From Burkholderia paludis (lineage in GTDB: Bacteria > Pseudomonadota > Gammaproteobacteria > Burkholderiales > Burkholderiaceae), in NCBI RefSeq assembly GCF_000732615.1, contig NZ_JPGL01000015.1, forward strand, positions 1-64,000: DNA of 64,000 bases, written 5' to 3'. A program made the translations under genes and the position numbers. Below are positions 10,367-20,421 of the stretch, piece by piece. Position 1 is the first letter of the stretch. Each line of letters starts with the position of its first letter. Below the pieces are notes generated by a model. It saw only the letters and a list, made by a program, of their open reading frames with translations, made no database searches and was not told where the DNA came from.

Positions 10367-10472
10367 AGGTAATGTCGATTGACGGAATTATTGAGCATCC
10401 CATATTCTCGGGTCAACAGGCAGACAACGGCAGGCAGCCGGTCGGGCGTCGCACGTATCCGGGGAACGATTC

Positions 10473-11453
10473 ATGTCGATCAATGATTTCGTTGTAGATG
10501 CGCTGGTGCGGGACAGGAAGCTGAAGGCGGATTCGGTATGGACGGTCGAGAATCACGAAAAGTATTCGACGCTGGCGCGCACCGACGATGAGGCGCGGCG
10601 CAGGGAGGCGGGGCGCGAGGTGTTTTCGCTGATGCGCAACCTGAACGAGCTGGGGGTGCGGAGCCCGGCGCTGTGCGCGGACCGCGACGGCAACGGTTCG
10701 TTGCGCGAAGCGATCGGCGCATTGAGCGAGCGGCTCGCCACGCTGTCGCGCGGCCGCCATGTTCACTACATCGAGCTCGGGCCGGAGCCGGTCAAGACGA
10801 CCGAACTCGTGAAGGCCGTCAGCGGCGGCGGCCCGAACCATCTGCGCTACACGGCCGTCGACATCAACGAGTCGTCGGAAGACGCGATGCGGCACGCGAT
10901 CATGCCGTTCCTGAAGACGCCCGGCTGTTTCAACTACATCGCCGACGATTACCGCAACGTGCAGTGGGACCATATCGACCTCGGCCAGGACGTGACGTTC
11001 ATCACGATGCTCGGGTTCCAGGAAGGCAACGAACTGCCGGTGACGATCGGCCGGCTGATCCGCACGCTCGGCGGCAAGTCGACCTACGTCGTGTCGGAAA
11101 TGCAGCTGCTGGTCGAGGGGCGTGAAGAACCCATCTACGCGTTCTACAAGAACGAGAACATGGTGCGGTTCTCCGAAATCGTCAGCCGGCAGCAGGGCTT
11201 CGAGCCGCTCGGCGAACATCACGTGTCGATCGTGCGGCTCGACCTGCTCGGCGATCAGTTCCACGTGGCGGTAACGCTGCAGCCGGTATCGAAAGCCGGA
11301 GCCGACGGGCATCTGATCACCAATGTCTGCCTGAAATACACGCCGGAGCAGTTCCGCCACGTCCGCCACAGTCATGCCAATTGCCGCGTGATCGACGAAC
11401 TGCGCAGCGGGGACGGCAGCGTCGTGTACCAGATCGCGCAGTTCAAGGGCTGA
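10473..11453 (+). CDS. EgtD-like (histidine-specific type) SAM-dependent methyltransferase
   Basis: Encodes 326 residues, about the length of EgtD (near 320). The SAM-binding core is seen in YIELGPEPVKTTELVKAV, RYTAVDINESSEDAM and NYIADDYRNVQW; the C-terminus (VCLKYTPEQF, then VVYQIAQFKG) also follows the Methyltransf_33 pattern. That family N-methylates histidine, tryptophan derivatives and related amino acids. Residues that define EgtD histidine binding are not clearly recognisable, so the substrate may differ. No EgtB/OvoA-type sulfoxide synthase is nearby, so ergothioneine is unlikely. ATG 10473 follows GGGGAA. First gene of a tight unit with the oxygenase (29-bp gap). Confidence 0.7.
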   Translation: MSINDFVVDALVRDRKLKADSVWTVENHEKYSTLARTDDEARRREAGREVFSLMRNLNELGVRSPALCADRDGNGSLREAIGALSERLATLSRGRHVHYIELGPEPVKTTELVKAVSGGGPNHLRYTAVDINESSEDAMRHAIMPFLKTPGCFNYIADDYRNVQWDHIDLGQDVTFITMLGFQEGNELPVTIGRLIRTLGGKSTYVVSEMQLLVEGREEPIYAFYKNENMVRFSEIVSRQQGFEPLGEHHVSIVRLDLLGDQFHVAVTLQPVSKAGADGHLITNVCLKYTPEQFRHVRHSHANCRVIDELRSGDGSVVYQIAQFKG

Positions 11454-11482
11454 ATGCCGACACGACCACAGCGAGGCACGCG

Positions 11483-12469
11483 ATGAACAAGGGAAATGCT
11501 TTGCCGGTGTTTGCGCGAGGGTTCGACCGGGTGAGGCTCGCGCTGCAGACGTCGCTGTCCGGCGGCGCGAATGTCGACGGCGCGCTGGACGCGTCGACGG
11601 AGCCGATGCGCTGGAGCGGCGCGTGCCTGCGCGACGGCTACGAGGTGCGATACCGGCGCAATCTCGACGATCTCGGCTATCGCGACGTGCCGATGCGCGG
11701 CACGCGCTCCGATGCGCTCAACGCGGTGTGCCATCTGCGCGGGCTGTTCTCCGCCGAAGCGGTCGATGCGCTGCGCGAGATCGGCCGGGCGCTGGAGCGC
11801 AGCGCGTCGAGCAGCAACTGGATCATCTCGAAGCGCGTGCGCGCGGTGACGGAGCGCTCGCGGTTCATCGACGACATGATGCACGACCGCGCATTCCTGT
11901 TGCGGGTGTCGCGTCTGGCCGGTGTGCCGCTGATCCCGTATCCGATGGTCAATGCGCGGTCGCAGTTCAACTACTACTATCCGGCCGGCCCGCGCGACGG
12001 CAACGCGCAGTTGGGCATGTGGCACACCGACGGCACGAGCTTCGTGCTGAACGTCGTGCTGTCTGACCGCGACGATTATGAAGGCGGAAACTTTCTGTTT
12101 TACGAATCGAGGGCGGAGACGTTCGACCGCCACGATCGCGAGCGCCGGCACGTGAAGACCGCGAACCTGGATCGCGCGGGCGACGCGCTGCTCATCTACG
12201 GCAGCAAGCTGTTCCATGGCGTCGAGCCGGTCGAGGCGGGGCGGCGCATGTCGCTCGTGCTGTCGTTTCATTGCCCGTACACGCGCGAGGACGACAACGG
12301 CTTCTGGCATCTCGCATCGGACGACGGGATTCCGCGCACAATCGTCAACTGGCTGGCGCTGCGGCGCGCGCTCGGGGACGACGCAGAACTGCAGTACCGC
12401 CGGCTCGGGCTCGAACCGATTCGCCCCGAGGATCTCGCCGACCAGCGCCTGTTTCCGGCCACCTTCTGA
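11483..12469 (+). CDS. Fe(II)/2-oxoglutarate-dependent oxygenase
   Basis: Encodes 328 residues. The facial triad is visible as H-T-D in MWHTDGTSFVLNVVLSDRDD and the distal histidine in SKLFHGVEPVEAG, followed by RRMSLVLSFH, whose arginine should bind 2-oxoglutarate. The GGNFLFYE strand between them is typical of the prolyl-4-hydroxylase-like/2OG-FeII_Oxy group. It hydroxylates or otherwise oxidises a small molecule in the cytoplasm; the partner methyltransferase and exporter suggest an amino-acid derivative. A 13-bp gap to the exporter gene points to one transcript. Confidence 0.82.
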   Translation: MNKGNALPVFARGFDRVRLALQTSLSGGANVDGALDASTEPMRWSGACLRDGYEVRYRRNLDDLGYRDVPMRGTRSDALNAVCHLRGLFSAEAVDALREIGRALERSASSSNWIISKRVRAVTERSRFIDDMMHDRAFLLRVSRLAGVPLIPYPMVNARSQFNYYYPAGPRDGNAQLGMWHTDGTSFVLNVVLSDRDDYEGGNFLFYESRAETFDRHDRERRHVKTANLDRAGDALLIYGSKLFHGVEPVEAGRRMSLVLSFHCPYTREDDNGFWHLASDDGIPRTIVNWLALRRALGDDAELQYRRLGLEPIRPEDLADQRLFPATF

Positions 12470-12482
12470 GAGCCGTCGCCCC

Positions 12483-13406
12483 ATGCCGCTCGTCCTGCTC
12501 CAGCTCGTCTTCGTGTTGTCGTGGAGTTCCGGTTTCATCGGCGCCAAGCTCGGCGCGGAGACGGCTGGCGCGTTCAACCTGCTGTTCTGGCGCTTCCTGC
12601 TCGTCACGCTGTGCCTGGCGATCGTTCTGAACCGGCGGCTCGGGCGCCTGACGTGGGAGAAACTCCGCTATCACGCGGTGATCGGCTTTCTGTCGCAGTT
12701 TCTCTATCTGGCCTGCGTCTATGTCGCGATTCAGCATGGCCTGCCGCCCGGCATCGCCGCGATCGTCGCCGCACTGCAGCCGCTCATCACGGCCGCGATG
12801 ACGGCGCTGGAAGGCAGCGAGCGCAGCGGGGCGCGCCAGTGGGCGGGCCTCGTCGTCGGCTTCGTCGGCGTGGGCATCGTGATCGGCGGGCAATATGCGC
12901 TGCCGGCCGGGTCGGTCGGGCTCGTCATGTACCTGCTGCCGCTGGTGTCCGCGCTGGGGCTGTCGATCGCGACGATCTACCAGCGGCGCCGCGCGCTGAC
13001 GGCCGCGCGCAGCAATGAGGACGGGCTGTTCCTGCCGCTGTTCGTGCAAGGCTGCGTGAGCCTGGTGCTGTTCGCGGCGTGCGGGATCGTCACGGGCGAT
13101 CTGCACGTGCCTACTCAGCCGAATGTGTGGCTGTCCGTCGTGTGGTTGACGGTGTTCTCGACCTTCATCGCCTACCTGTCGTTGTGGGCGCTGCTCAAGC
13201 GTATGCCCGCGACGCGCGTGGCGACGCTCGTCTATCTCGAACCGCCCGTGACGCTGGCCTGGGCCGCGTGGATGTTCGGCGACAGCATCGCGGTGTCGAC
13301 CTATCTCGGCATCGTCGTCGTCGCGATCGGCGTGTGGCTAGCCAGCAAGCACGACGAGCGGCCCGCGCGGGCACGGCGTGCGGACATGGAGACGGCCGGG
13401 CGCTGA
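12483..13406 (+). CDS. EamA/DMT-family exporter
   Basis: Encodes 307 residues with ten hydrophobic segments in two EamA repeats (first from WSSGFIGAKLGAETA; second from LPLVSALGLSIATIYQRRRA; the RVATLVYLEPPVTLAWA segment near the end is characteristic). This superfamily exports amino acids and other small metabolites across the inner membrane. It starts 13 bp after the oxygenase stop, so it probably exports the product of the two upstream enzymes. The C-terminal tail is basic and cytoplasmic. Confidence 0.85.
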   Translation: MPLVLLQLVFVLSWSSGFIGAKLGAETAGAFNLLFWRFLLVTLCLAIVLNRRLGRLTWEKLRYHAVIGFLSQFLYLACVYVAIQHGLPPGIAAIVAALQPLITAAMTALEGSERSGARQWAGLVVGFVGVGIVIGGQYALPAGSVGLVMYLLPLVSALGLSIATIYQRRRALTAARSNEDGLFLPLFVQGCVSLVLFAACGIVTGDLHVPTQPNVWLSVVWLTVFSTFIAYLSLWALLKRMPATRVATLVYLEPPVTLAWAAWMFGDSIAVSTYLGIVVVAIGVWLASKHDERPARARRADMETAGR

Positions 13407-13471
13407 GGCACGGGTTGCGCGCACGATTCCGGTGTAGCGTCGCGGTACTGCCCGTCCCGCGAAGGAAACCG

Positions 13472-13822
13472 ATGAAAGTCAAACGTATCGTCGCCAATAT
13501 CGACACGCGCTCGGTCGACGAAGCGAAGCGCTTCTACCAGCGGATCTTCGGCCTCGACCTGCTGATGGACCACGGCTGGATCGCGACCTACGGCAACGGC
13601 GAGCAGATGGATGTGCAGATCAGCTTCGCGTCGCAGGGCGGGGCGGGCACGCCGACGCCCGATCTGTCGATCGAGGTCGACGACGTCGATGAAGCGCTCG
13701 CGCGCGTGCATGCCGCGGGGATTCCCGTCGAATACGGCCCGGCTGACGAGCCTTGGGGCGTGCGGCGGTTTTACGTGCGCGATCCGTTCGGCAAGCTCGT
13801 CAACGTGCTCGCGCATCGCTGA
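13472..13822 (+). CDS. VOC-superfamily (glyoxalase/bleomycin-resistance) protein
   Basis: Encodes 116 residues forming one vicinal-oxygen-chelate unit: V-D-E-A-K-R-F-Y near the N-terminus, the DLSIEVDDVDEALARVHAAG helix and the closing RRFYVRDPFGKLVNVL. Members act as lyases, dioxygenases or antibiotic-binding proteins; the metal-ligand pattern here is not diagnostic. GAAGGAAACC precedes the ATG. It stands 65 bp after the exporter gene, so co-transcription is possible but not clear. Confidence 0.82.
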   Translation: MKVKRIVANIDTRSVDEAKRFYQRIFGLDLLMDHGWIATYGNGEQMDVQISFASQGGAGTPTPDLSIEVDDVDEALARVHAAGIPVEYGPADEPWGVRRFYVRDPFGKLVNVLAHR

Positions 13823-13849
13823 TCGGGCACGTTGGGCCGGCTGCGACGT

Positions 13850-14257
13850 TTACGCATGCAGCGCCAGCCCCTTCACCGCCTTGTCGACCGCCTTTTTCGG
13901 CCCGCGCAACGCCAGCCCGACGAGGTCGAGATGCTCCGCATCGCCGGCGCGAAAGACTTCGCGGTTGGCCGCGTCGTGCCCGGTCGAAAACATCGCGTGC
14001 ACGTAGGGCACGATCGTGAGTTCGCGCGACAGCGCCTGCCGGTGCGCGGCCTGCAGGCCGTCGAGGTCGGACGCGAACACCAGCATCGGCTGGCCCAGCA
14101 TGCGGCCGTAGCGACGCCCCGCCGCATCCTCGTAAGGCTCGCCGAGCGCGTCGGGCGCTTCGGCCGCGACACCCGTCGCGAGAAACGCGACCACGTTGAG
14201 TTTCTGCCACGCCGCGAGATCGTCGCGCACGATCAGCGCCACCTTGGTATCGAACAT
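13850..14257 (-). CDS. DUF2000-family protein
   Basis: Encodes 135 residues with the family opening (KVALIVRDDLAAWQKLNVVA) and a middle segment GRMLGQPMLVFASD. DUF2000 proteins have a peptidyl-tRNA-hydrolase-like fold; no activity is established. It lies 44 bp behind the AraC gene on the same strand, so the two probably form an operon; AraC-DUF2000 pairing suggests a regulated accessory enzyme. Converges on the VOC gene. Confidence 0.8.
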   Translation of the reverse strand: MFDTKVALIVRDDLAAWQKLNVVAFLATGVAAEAPDALGEPYEDAAGRRYGRMLGQPMLVFASDLDGLQAAHRQALSRELTIVPYVHAMFSTGHDAANREVFRAGDAEHLDLVGLALRGPKKAVDKAVKGLALHA

Positions 14258-14301
14258 GATTGCTCCTCGTTGAAGCGCTCATGATCGGATGCCGCGCGCG
14301 A

Positions 14302-15162
14302 TCAGTCTGGAACGTTTGTGCACATTTGCCGGTACGCGGCCGGCGTGATCCGGTATGCGCGGCGGAACCAGCGACCCAGGTGGCTCTGGTCGGCGAAGCC
14401 GACGTCCGCGGCCGCCTGCGCGGGCGTGCGGCCTGCCGCCAGCAGCCGGCGCGCGGCGCGCAGCCGCAAGCGCACCAGGTATGCGTGCGGCGACGTGCCG
14501 TACGCGCGCTGGAACAGCCGCGTCAGCCGGAAGCGGTCGATCCCGGTGAGCTCGACGAGTGCGTCGAGGCCGATGTCGTCGCTCATGCGCGCATGCAGCA
14601 GATCGCGTGCGCGGGCAATCGCGGGCGCGACGGCCTTGCCGTCCGTCGCGAGCGGGGCGCGCAACTCGCCGCCGAGCCGCATCAGCAGGCGGTCGAGCGC
14701 CTGGTCGCGCGCGAGCTTGCCCTCGCTGCCGTGGAGCGCGACGAACGCCTGCCGGATCGTGTCGACGAGGCCGCGATCGTCGACCAGCGTATGGCCGAAC
14801 GATGCCTCGATGCCGCCGAGGCCCGGCAGATCGAGCCGGCGCGCCGCGCGTTCGACCCATGCCTGCGGCAGGTACAGCATCCCGTAGGTGAAACCGCCTG
14901 CTTCGGGGGCATGCCCGTCGTGCAGCGCGCCCGGCTCGATCAGGATCGCGCGCCCCGGCACACTCGTATGCACCGACCGGTGGCACTGGAATTGCTGCAC
15001 GCCCTGTTCGGTGAAGCCGACCAGCATGTCGTCGTGATCGTGCGCATCGTACGCATGGCCCTTGAAATGTGCGTGCAGGCTTTCGATGCAGGTGTCCGGA
15101 TCGCGCCGCGCGACGAGCCAGTGGTCGGGGGCGCCGGCAGGTTGAATCGCTGTCGTCGTCAT
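14302..15162 (-). CDS. AraC-family transcriptional regulator
   Basis: Encodes 286 residues: an N-terminal cupin sensor (HAHFKGHAYDAHDHDDMLVG; GRAILIEPGALHDG) and a C-terminal double helix-turn-helix (LDALVELTGIDRFRLTRLFQ, then AAADVGFADQSHLGRWFRR). I start at the ATG ending at 15162; a longer upstream frame runs through the inverted repeat and is less likely. It is divergent from the ABC-2 exporter operon, with a perfect inverted repeat in the 199-bp gap. Regulators of this subtype often control adjacent efflux genes. Effector unknown. Confidence 0.85.
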   Translation of the reverse strand: MTTTAIQPAGAPDHWLVARRDPDTCIESLHAHFKGHAYDAHDHDDMLVGFTEQGVQQFQCHRSVHTSVPGRAILIEPGALHDGHAPEAGGFTYGMLYLPQAWVERAARRLDLPGLGGIEASFGHTLVDDRGLVDTIRQAFVALHGSEGKLARDQALDRLLMRLGGELRAPLATDGKAVAPAIARARDLLHARMSDDIGLDALVELTGIDRFRLTRLFQRAYGTSPHAYLVRLRLRAARRLLAAGRTPAQAAADVGFADQSHLGRWFRRAYRITPAAYRQMCTNVPD

Positions 15163-15195
15163 GGCTCGCCTCGCCTCGCTGGTCGTCGTTGCCCA

Positions 15196-15237
15196 CCCGC
15201 CAGTGTACGCAGGTCGCGGGCTGCGTACACTGGCGGG
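15196..15237. repeat. Perfect 16-bp inverted repeat between araC-type and ABC-exporter genes
   Basis: CCCGCCAGTGTACGCA at 15196-15211 and its exact reverse complement at 15222-15237 flank a 10-nt spacer. The site is 34 bp upstream of the AraC start and 124 bp upstream of the ABC gene. It could be an operator for the AraC regulator or a structured RNA element; no T-tract is present. Confidence 0.7.
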
Positions 15238-15361
15238 CCGGTCGGCCACGCGGCTGCATCCTGCCGATCGTTCGTCCCACCCCGTGATAAGATCGCGCGC
15301 TTTCCGCGCCGGCGCCGTCTGCCCGACGGCCGCGGGCGGCCAACGAACCAGCGAGGATGGC

Positions 15362-16342
15362 ATGGCCCAGATCGTCGTCGAAGGCCTGGCAAAGACCTAC
15401 CGCGTCGCGGAGCGGCAGCCCGGCATGCTCGGCCTGCTGCGCCGCCGCTGGCGCGAGGTCGAAGCGCTCAAGGACGTCAGCTTCAGCCTGCGGCAAGGCG
15501 AACTGCTCGGGTTCATCGGCCCCAACGGGGCCGGCAAGTCGACCACCATCAAGATCCTGTCCGGCATCCTGCGCCCGACGTCCGGCAAGGTGATCATCGA
15601 CGGCCGCGTGCCGTTCGACGACCGCATCGCGCACGTCGCGCGCATCGGCGCGGTGTTCGGGCAACGCAGCCAGCTGTGGTGGGACCTGCCCGTCATCGAC
15701 GGCTTCGACCTGCTGCGCGACATCTATCGCGTCGATCCCGGCGCCTACCGCCGCACGCGCGACGCGCTCGTCGCGATGCTGCGCCTCGACGGCCTGCTCC
15801 ATCAGCCGGTGCGCCAGTTGTCGCTGGGGCAACGGATGCGCGCCGAAATCGCCGCGGCGCTGCTGCACGAACCGCCGATCCTGTTTCTCGACGAACCGAC
15901 CATCGGCCTCGATGCGCCGTCGAAGCTCGCGGTGCGCGACTTCGTCAGGACGCTGAACCGCGAGCGCGGCGTGACCGTGCTGCTGACGACGCACGACATG
16001 CACGACATCGAGGCGCTCGCGGAGCGCGTGATCGTCATCGGCCACGGCCGGGTGCTGGCCGACCAGCCGTTCGACGCGCTGCGCGCCGGGGTGCTGTCCG
16101 ACCGCCGCATCCTGGTCGATTTCGCGGACGAAGCGCCGGCGCTCGACATCGCCGGCACGCAGTTGCTGCGGCGCGAGGGGCGCACGGTCGAACTGGCGTT
16201 CGATCCGGGCGTGATTAGCGCGCCGGCGCTCGTCGCGCGTATCGCGGCCGAGCATGCGGTCGAGGATATCCGCGTCGAGCAGCCGGCGATCGAGGAGGTC
16301 ATCGCGCGCTTCTATCGCCTGCACGGCGCGACGGAAGCGTGA
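15362..16342 (+). CDS. ABC-2-type exporter, ATP-binding protein
   Basis: Encodes 326 residues. Walker A GPNGAGKSTT, Q-loop region GQRSQLWWDLPVIDGF, signature LSLGQRMRAEIAAAL, Walker B ILFLDEPTIGLDAPSK and switch histidine in LLTTHDMHDIEAL are intact. The GQRSQLWWDL segment is characteristic of the ABC-2 subfamily that partners DUF990-type permeases. A C-terminal extension of about 100 residues follows the nucleotide-binding domain. ATG 15362 follows GCGAGG. First of three tightly packed genes (4-bp gaps). Substrate unknown. Confidence 0.88.
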   Translation: MAQIVVEGLAKTYRVAERQPGMLGLLRRRWREVEALKDVSFSLRQGELLGFIGPNGAGKSTTIKILSGILRPTSGKVIIDGRVPFDDRIAHVARIGAVFGQRSQLWWDLPVIDGFDLLRDIYRVDPGAYRRTRDALVAMLRLDGLLHQPVRQLSLGQRMRAEIAAALLHEPPILFLDEPTIGLDAPSKLAVRDFVRTLNRERGVTVLLTTHDMHDIEALAERVIVIGHGRVLADQPFDALRAGVLSDRRILVDFADEAPALDIAGTQLLRREGRTVELAFDPGVISAPALVARIAAEHAVEDIRVEQPAIEEVIARFYRLHGATEA

Positions 16343-16346
16343 GCCG

Positions 16347-17174
16347 ATGAACGTCCTGCGCCCGTACACCGCGGCCTTCTCGGCACGCTTCAGGGTCCTG
16401 CTCCAGTATCGCGCGGCCGCGCTCGCGGGTTTCACGACGCAATGCTGGTGGGGGGCGCTCAAGGTGATGATCTACGCGGCGTTCTACCGTCACGCGACGC
16501 ACGCGCAGGCGTCGATGACGCTCGAGCAGGTGACGATCTACACGTGGATCTCGCAGGCGCTGTTCGCGCTGCTGCCGTGGGCCGGCGACCCCGACGTCGC
16601 GGCGGCGGTGCGGACCGGCGCGGTCAGCTATGACCGGTTGCGCCCGGTCGACACCTACACGTGGTGGTATGTGCGGGCAATGGCGTGGATGAGCGCGCGG
16701 GCGCTGCCGCGCGTCGTGCTGATGTTCGTCGCGGCGGCGATCGTGCTGCCGCTCGCCGGCTTCGGCGAATGGGCGTGGCAGCCGCCGGCGGACGCCGCGC
16801 GGGCCGCGCTGTTCGTCGTGTCGGTGCTGCTGCTGATCGGCCTTGCCGCCGCGTTCGTGATGCTGCTGAACCTGTGCATCGCGGCGACGCTGACCGATCG
16901 CGGGATCAACACGCTCGCGCCCGCGTTCGTGATCCTGTTCTCGGGCAACCTGATTCCGCTCGGCCTGTTTCCGGACCGGCTGCAGCCGCTGCTGATCGCC
17001 CAGCCGTTTGCCGGCATGCTCGACATTCCGTCGCGGATCTACATCGGCACGCTGAACGGCGCCGCCGCATGGGCCGGGCTCGCGCTGCAGGCGTTCTGGA
17101 TCGTCGCGCTCGTCGGGCTGGGGCGCTTCGCGATGCGCCGCGTGATGGCGCGGCTTCACCTGCAGGGAGGCTGA
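16347..17174 (+). CDS. ABC-2-type exporter permease, first subunit
   Basis: Encodes 275 residues with six predicted membrane helices. N-terminal RVLLQYRAAALAGFTTQCWW and the central RTGAVSYDRLRPVDTYTWW are typical of the ABC-2 family often called DUF990/ABC2_membrane_6. Starts 4 bp after the ATPase stop and is followed 4 bp later by a second related permease, so a heterodimeric channel is expected. Confidence 0.83.
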   Translation: MNVLRPYTAAFSARFRVLLQYRAAALAGFTTQCWWGALKVMIYAAFYRHATHAQASMTLEQVTIYTWISQALFALLPWAGDPDVAAAVRTGAVSYDRLRPVDTYTWWYVRAMAWMSARALPRVVLMFVAAAIVLPLAGFGEWAWQPPADAARAALFVVSVLLLIGLAAAFVMLLNLCIAATLTDRGINTLAPAFVILFSGNLIPLGLFPDRLQPLLIAQPFAGMLDIPSRIYIGTLNGAAAWAGLALQAFWIVALVGLGRFAMRRVMARLHLQGG

Positions 17175-17178
17175 ACCG

Positions 17179-17982
17179 ATGGATGCCGTGCGCCTGCTGT
17201 CGCGCTACTTCGCGACCTCGATCCGAGCGCAGCTCCAGTATCCGGCGTCGAGCCTGATGCTCTGCGCGGGCACCTTCCTGACGACCGTCATCGAGCTGGT
17301 CGGCATCTGGGCGCTGTTCGACCGGTTCGGCAACGTGCAGGGCTGGCGTTTCGGCGACATCTGCATGTTCTTCGGGATGGTCAGCGTCAGCTTCGCGATC
17401 GCCGATTTCATCAGCCGCGGGTTCGACGTGTTCGGCAGCGATTTCATCCGGACGGGCGACTTCGACCGCCTGCTGCTGCGCCCGCGCACGGCCACGCTGC
17501 AACTGATCGGCCATGACTTCCGGCTGCGCGTGATCGGGCGATTGCTGCAGGGGATCGTCGTGCTGGTCGTCGCGACGCGCGCGCTCGAATTCGACTGGAA
17601 CGCCACGGCGATCGCGCTGGCCGTGTGGACGATCGCCGGCGGCGTCGCATTGTTCTTCGGGCTGATGGTGCTGCAGGCGACGCTCGCGTTCTGGACCGTC
17701 GAAAGCCTGGAAGTCGTCAACGTCGTCACGTACGGCGGCGTGCAGGCCGCGCAATTCCCGATCAGCCTCTATGCGGGCTGGCTGCGCCATTTCCTGACCT
17801 TCGTCGTGCCGATCGCGTGCATCGCGTATTTCCCGGTGCTGGCGATCCTCGGCAAGCCCGACCCGCTCGGCGCGCCGCGCTGGTTTCTGCCGCTCGCGCC
17901 GGCGGTCGCGTTCGTGTTCCTGGGCGCATGCTTCGTCGCGTGGCGGTTCGGCGTACGCAAATATACGTCGACGGGGACCTGA
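17179..17982 (+). CDS. ABC-2-type exporter permease, second subunit
   Basis: Encodes 267 residues, paralogous to the preceding permease: same opening layout (FATSIRAQLQYPASSLML) and the equivalent cytoplasmic loop FIRTGDFDRLLLRPRTATLQ. About six membrane helices. Last gene of the exporter operon; it converges on dgdA with a 150-bp gap that holds no gene. Confidence 0.83.
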   Translation: MDAVRLLSRYFATSIRAQLQYPASSLMLCAGTFLTTVIELVGIWALFDRFGNVQGWRFGDICMFFGMVSVSFAIADFISRGFDVFGSDFIRTGDFDRLLLRPRTATLQLIGHDFRLRVIGRLLQGIVVLVVATRALEFDWNATAIALAVWTIAGGVALFFGLMVLQATLAFWTVESLEVVNVVTYGGVQAAQFPISLYAGWLRHFLTFVVPIACIAYFPVLAILGKPDPLGAPRWFLPLAPAVAFVFLGACFVAWRFGVRKYTSTGT

Positions 17983-18132
17983 GACGCCGCCGCCGGTTCG
18001 TCCCGCGCCGGGCGCCGGGGCGGCCCGCGGCGTGCCGATCGAGCGGCGTCCGGATGCCGGTTTTCGTCGCGAGGGTGCGTCGAAGCGGCGAGACGGACCG
18101 GGCGGGGCGCGCAAAGGGGTTGCCGCGCACCG

Positions 18133-19509
<1,377 letters not shown>

Positions 19510-19538
19510 TTATGCAAGGTAGAAAAGGAGCTGATACC

Positions 19539-20396
19539 TTGGGACGTTCGCTCGACATCGACCTGCTGCGCTCGTTCGTCGCGATCGCGGAGGCGCGGGC
19601 CCTCAGCCGCGCGTCCGCGCGCGTCGGGCGGACCCAGTCCGCGCTCAGCCAGCAGATGAAGCGGCTCGAGGAAGCCGTCGACCAGCCGCTGTTCCAGCGT
19701 ACCGGCCGCGGCGTGGTGCTGACCCACCCGGGCGAGCGGCTGCTCGTGCACGCGCAGCGCATCCTGCGGCTGCACGACGAGGCGATGGCCGACCTGTGCG
19801 GTACGGGATTGTCGGGAACGATCCGGTTCGGGTGCCCGGACGATTACGCGGCGGCCTGGCTGCCGGCGCTGCTGCGGCAGTTTTCGAGCCTGCATCCGCA
19901 GGCGATCGTCGAAGTCGTGTGCGGGCCGACGCCGCGGCTGCTCGAACAGCTCGAGAAGCGCGCGGTCGATCTGGCGATGATTTCGTTGCCCGACGACGCG
20001 GCGCACGACGACGTCATCCGCCGCGAGCAACTGGTCTGGATCGGCGCGCCGGGGCTGACGCCCGCGCATTTCGATCCGTTGCCGCTCGCGCTGTCCGACC
20101 GCGACACGCTCGATCACGTCGCGGCCCGCGACGCGCTGGATCGCGCCGGCCGCGATTACCGCATCGCGTATGCGAGCAGCAGTCTCGCCGGGCTGATCGC
20201 GCTGGTGCGCTCCGGGCAGGCGTTCGCGGTGATGACGCAGACGGCGGTGCCGGCCGATCTCGCGATCGTCAACGGCGATCCGCGCTTGCCGCCGTTGCCG
20301 GCCGTGGGTATTGCGCTGCGGTTCGATCGCAAGCGGCCGTCGCATCTGACGGCGGCGTTCGCCGAGCATATCCGGCTCACGCTGCCGCAGTTGTGA
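19539..20396 (+). CDS. dgdR: LysR-family repressor of dgdA
   Basis: Encodes 285 residues: N-terminal winged helix (LDIDLLRSFVAIAEARALSR; GRTQSALSQQMKRLEEAVDQ) and effector domain. DgdR is the known regulator of dgdA in B. cepacia. I place the start at TTG 19539, because AAAGGAG at 19524-19530 is an excellent ribosome site at 8-nt spacing and the LysR family usually begins just before L-D-x-x-L-L. An in-frame ATG at 19512 would add nine residues but has no ribosome site. The gap to dgdA should hold the shared operator. Confidence 0.88.
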   Translation: MGRSLDIDLLRSFVAIAEARALSRASARVGRTQSALSQQMKRLEEAVDQPLFQRTGRGVVLTHPGERLLVHAQRILRLHDEAMADLCGTGLSGTIRFGCPDDYAAAWLPALLRQFSSLHPQAIVEVVCGPTPRLLEQLEKRAVDLAMISLPDDAAHDDVIRREQLVWIGAPGLTPAHFDPLPLALSDRDTLDHVAARDALDRAGRDYRIAYASSSLAGLIALVRSGQAFAVMTQTAVPADLAIVNGDPRLPPLPAVGIALRFDRKRPSHLTAAFAEHIRLTLPQL

Positions 20397-20421
20397 TCGG
20401 CGTGGCCGCGGCGCTGCTGCG

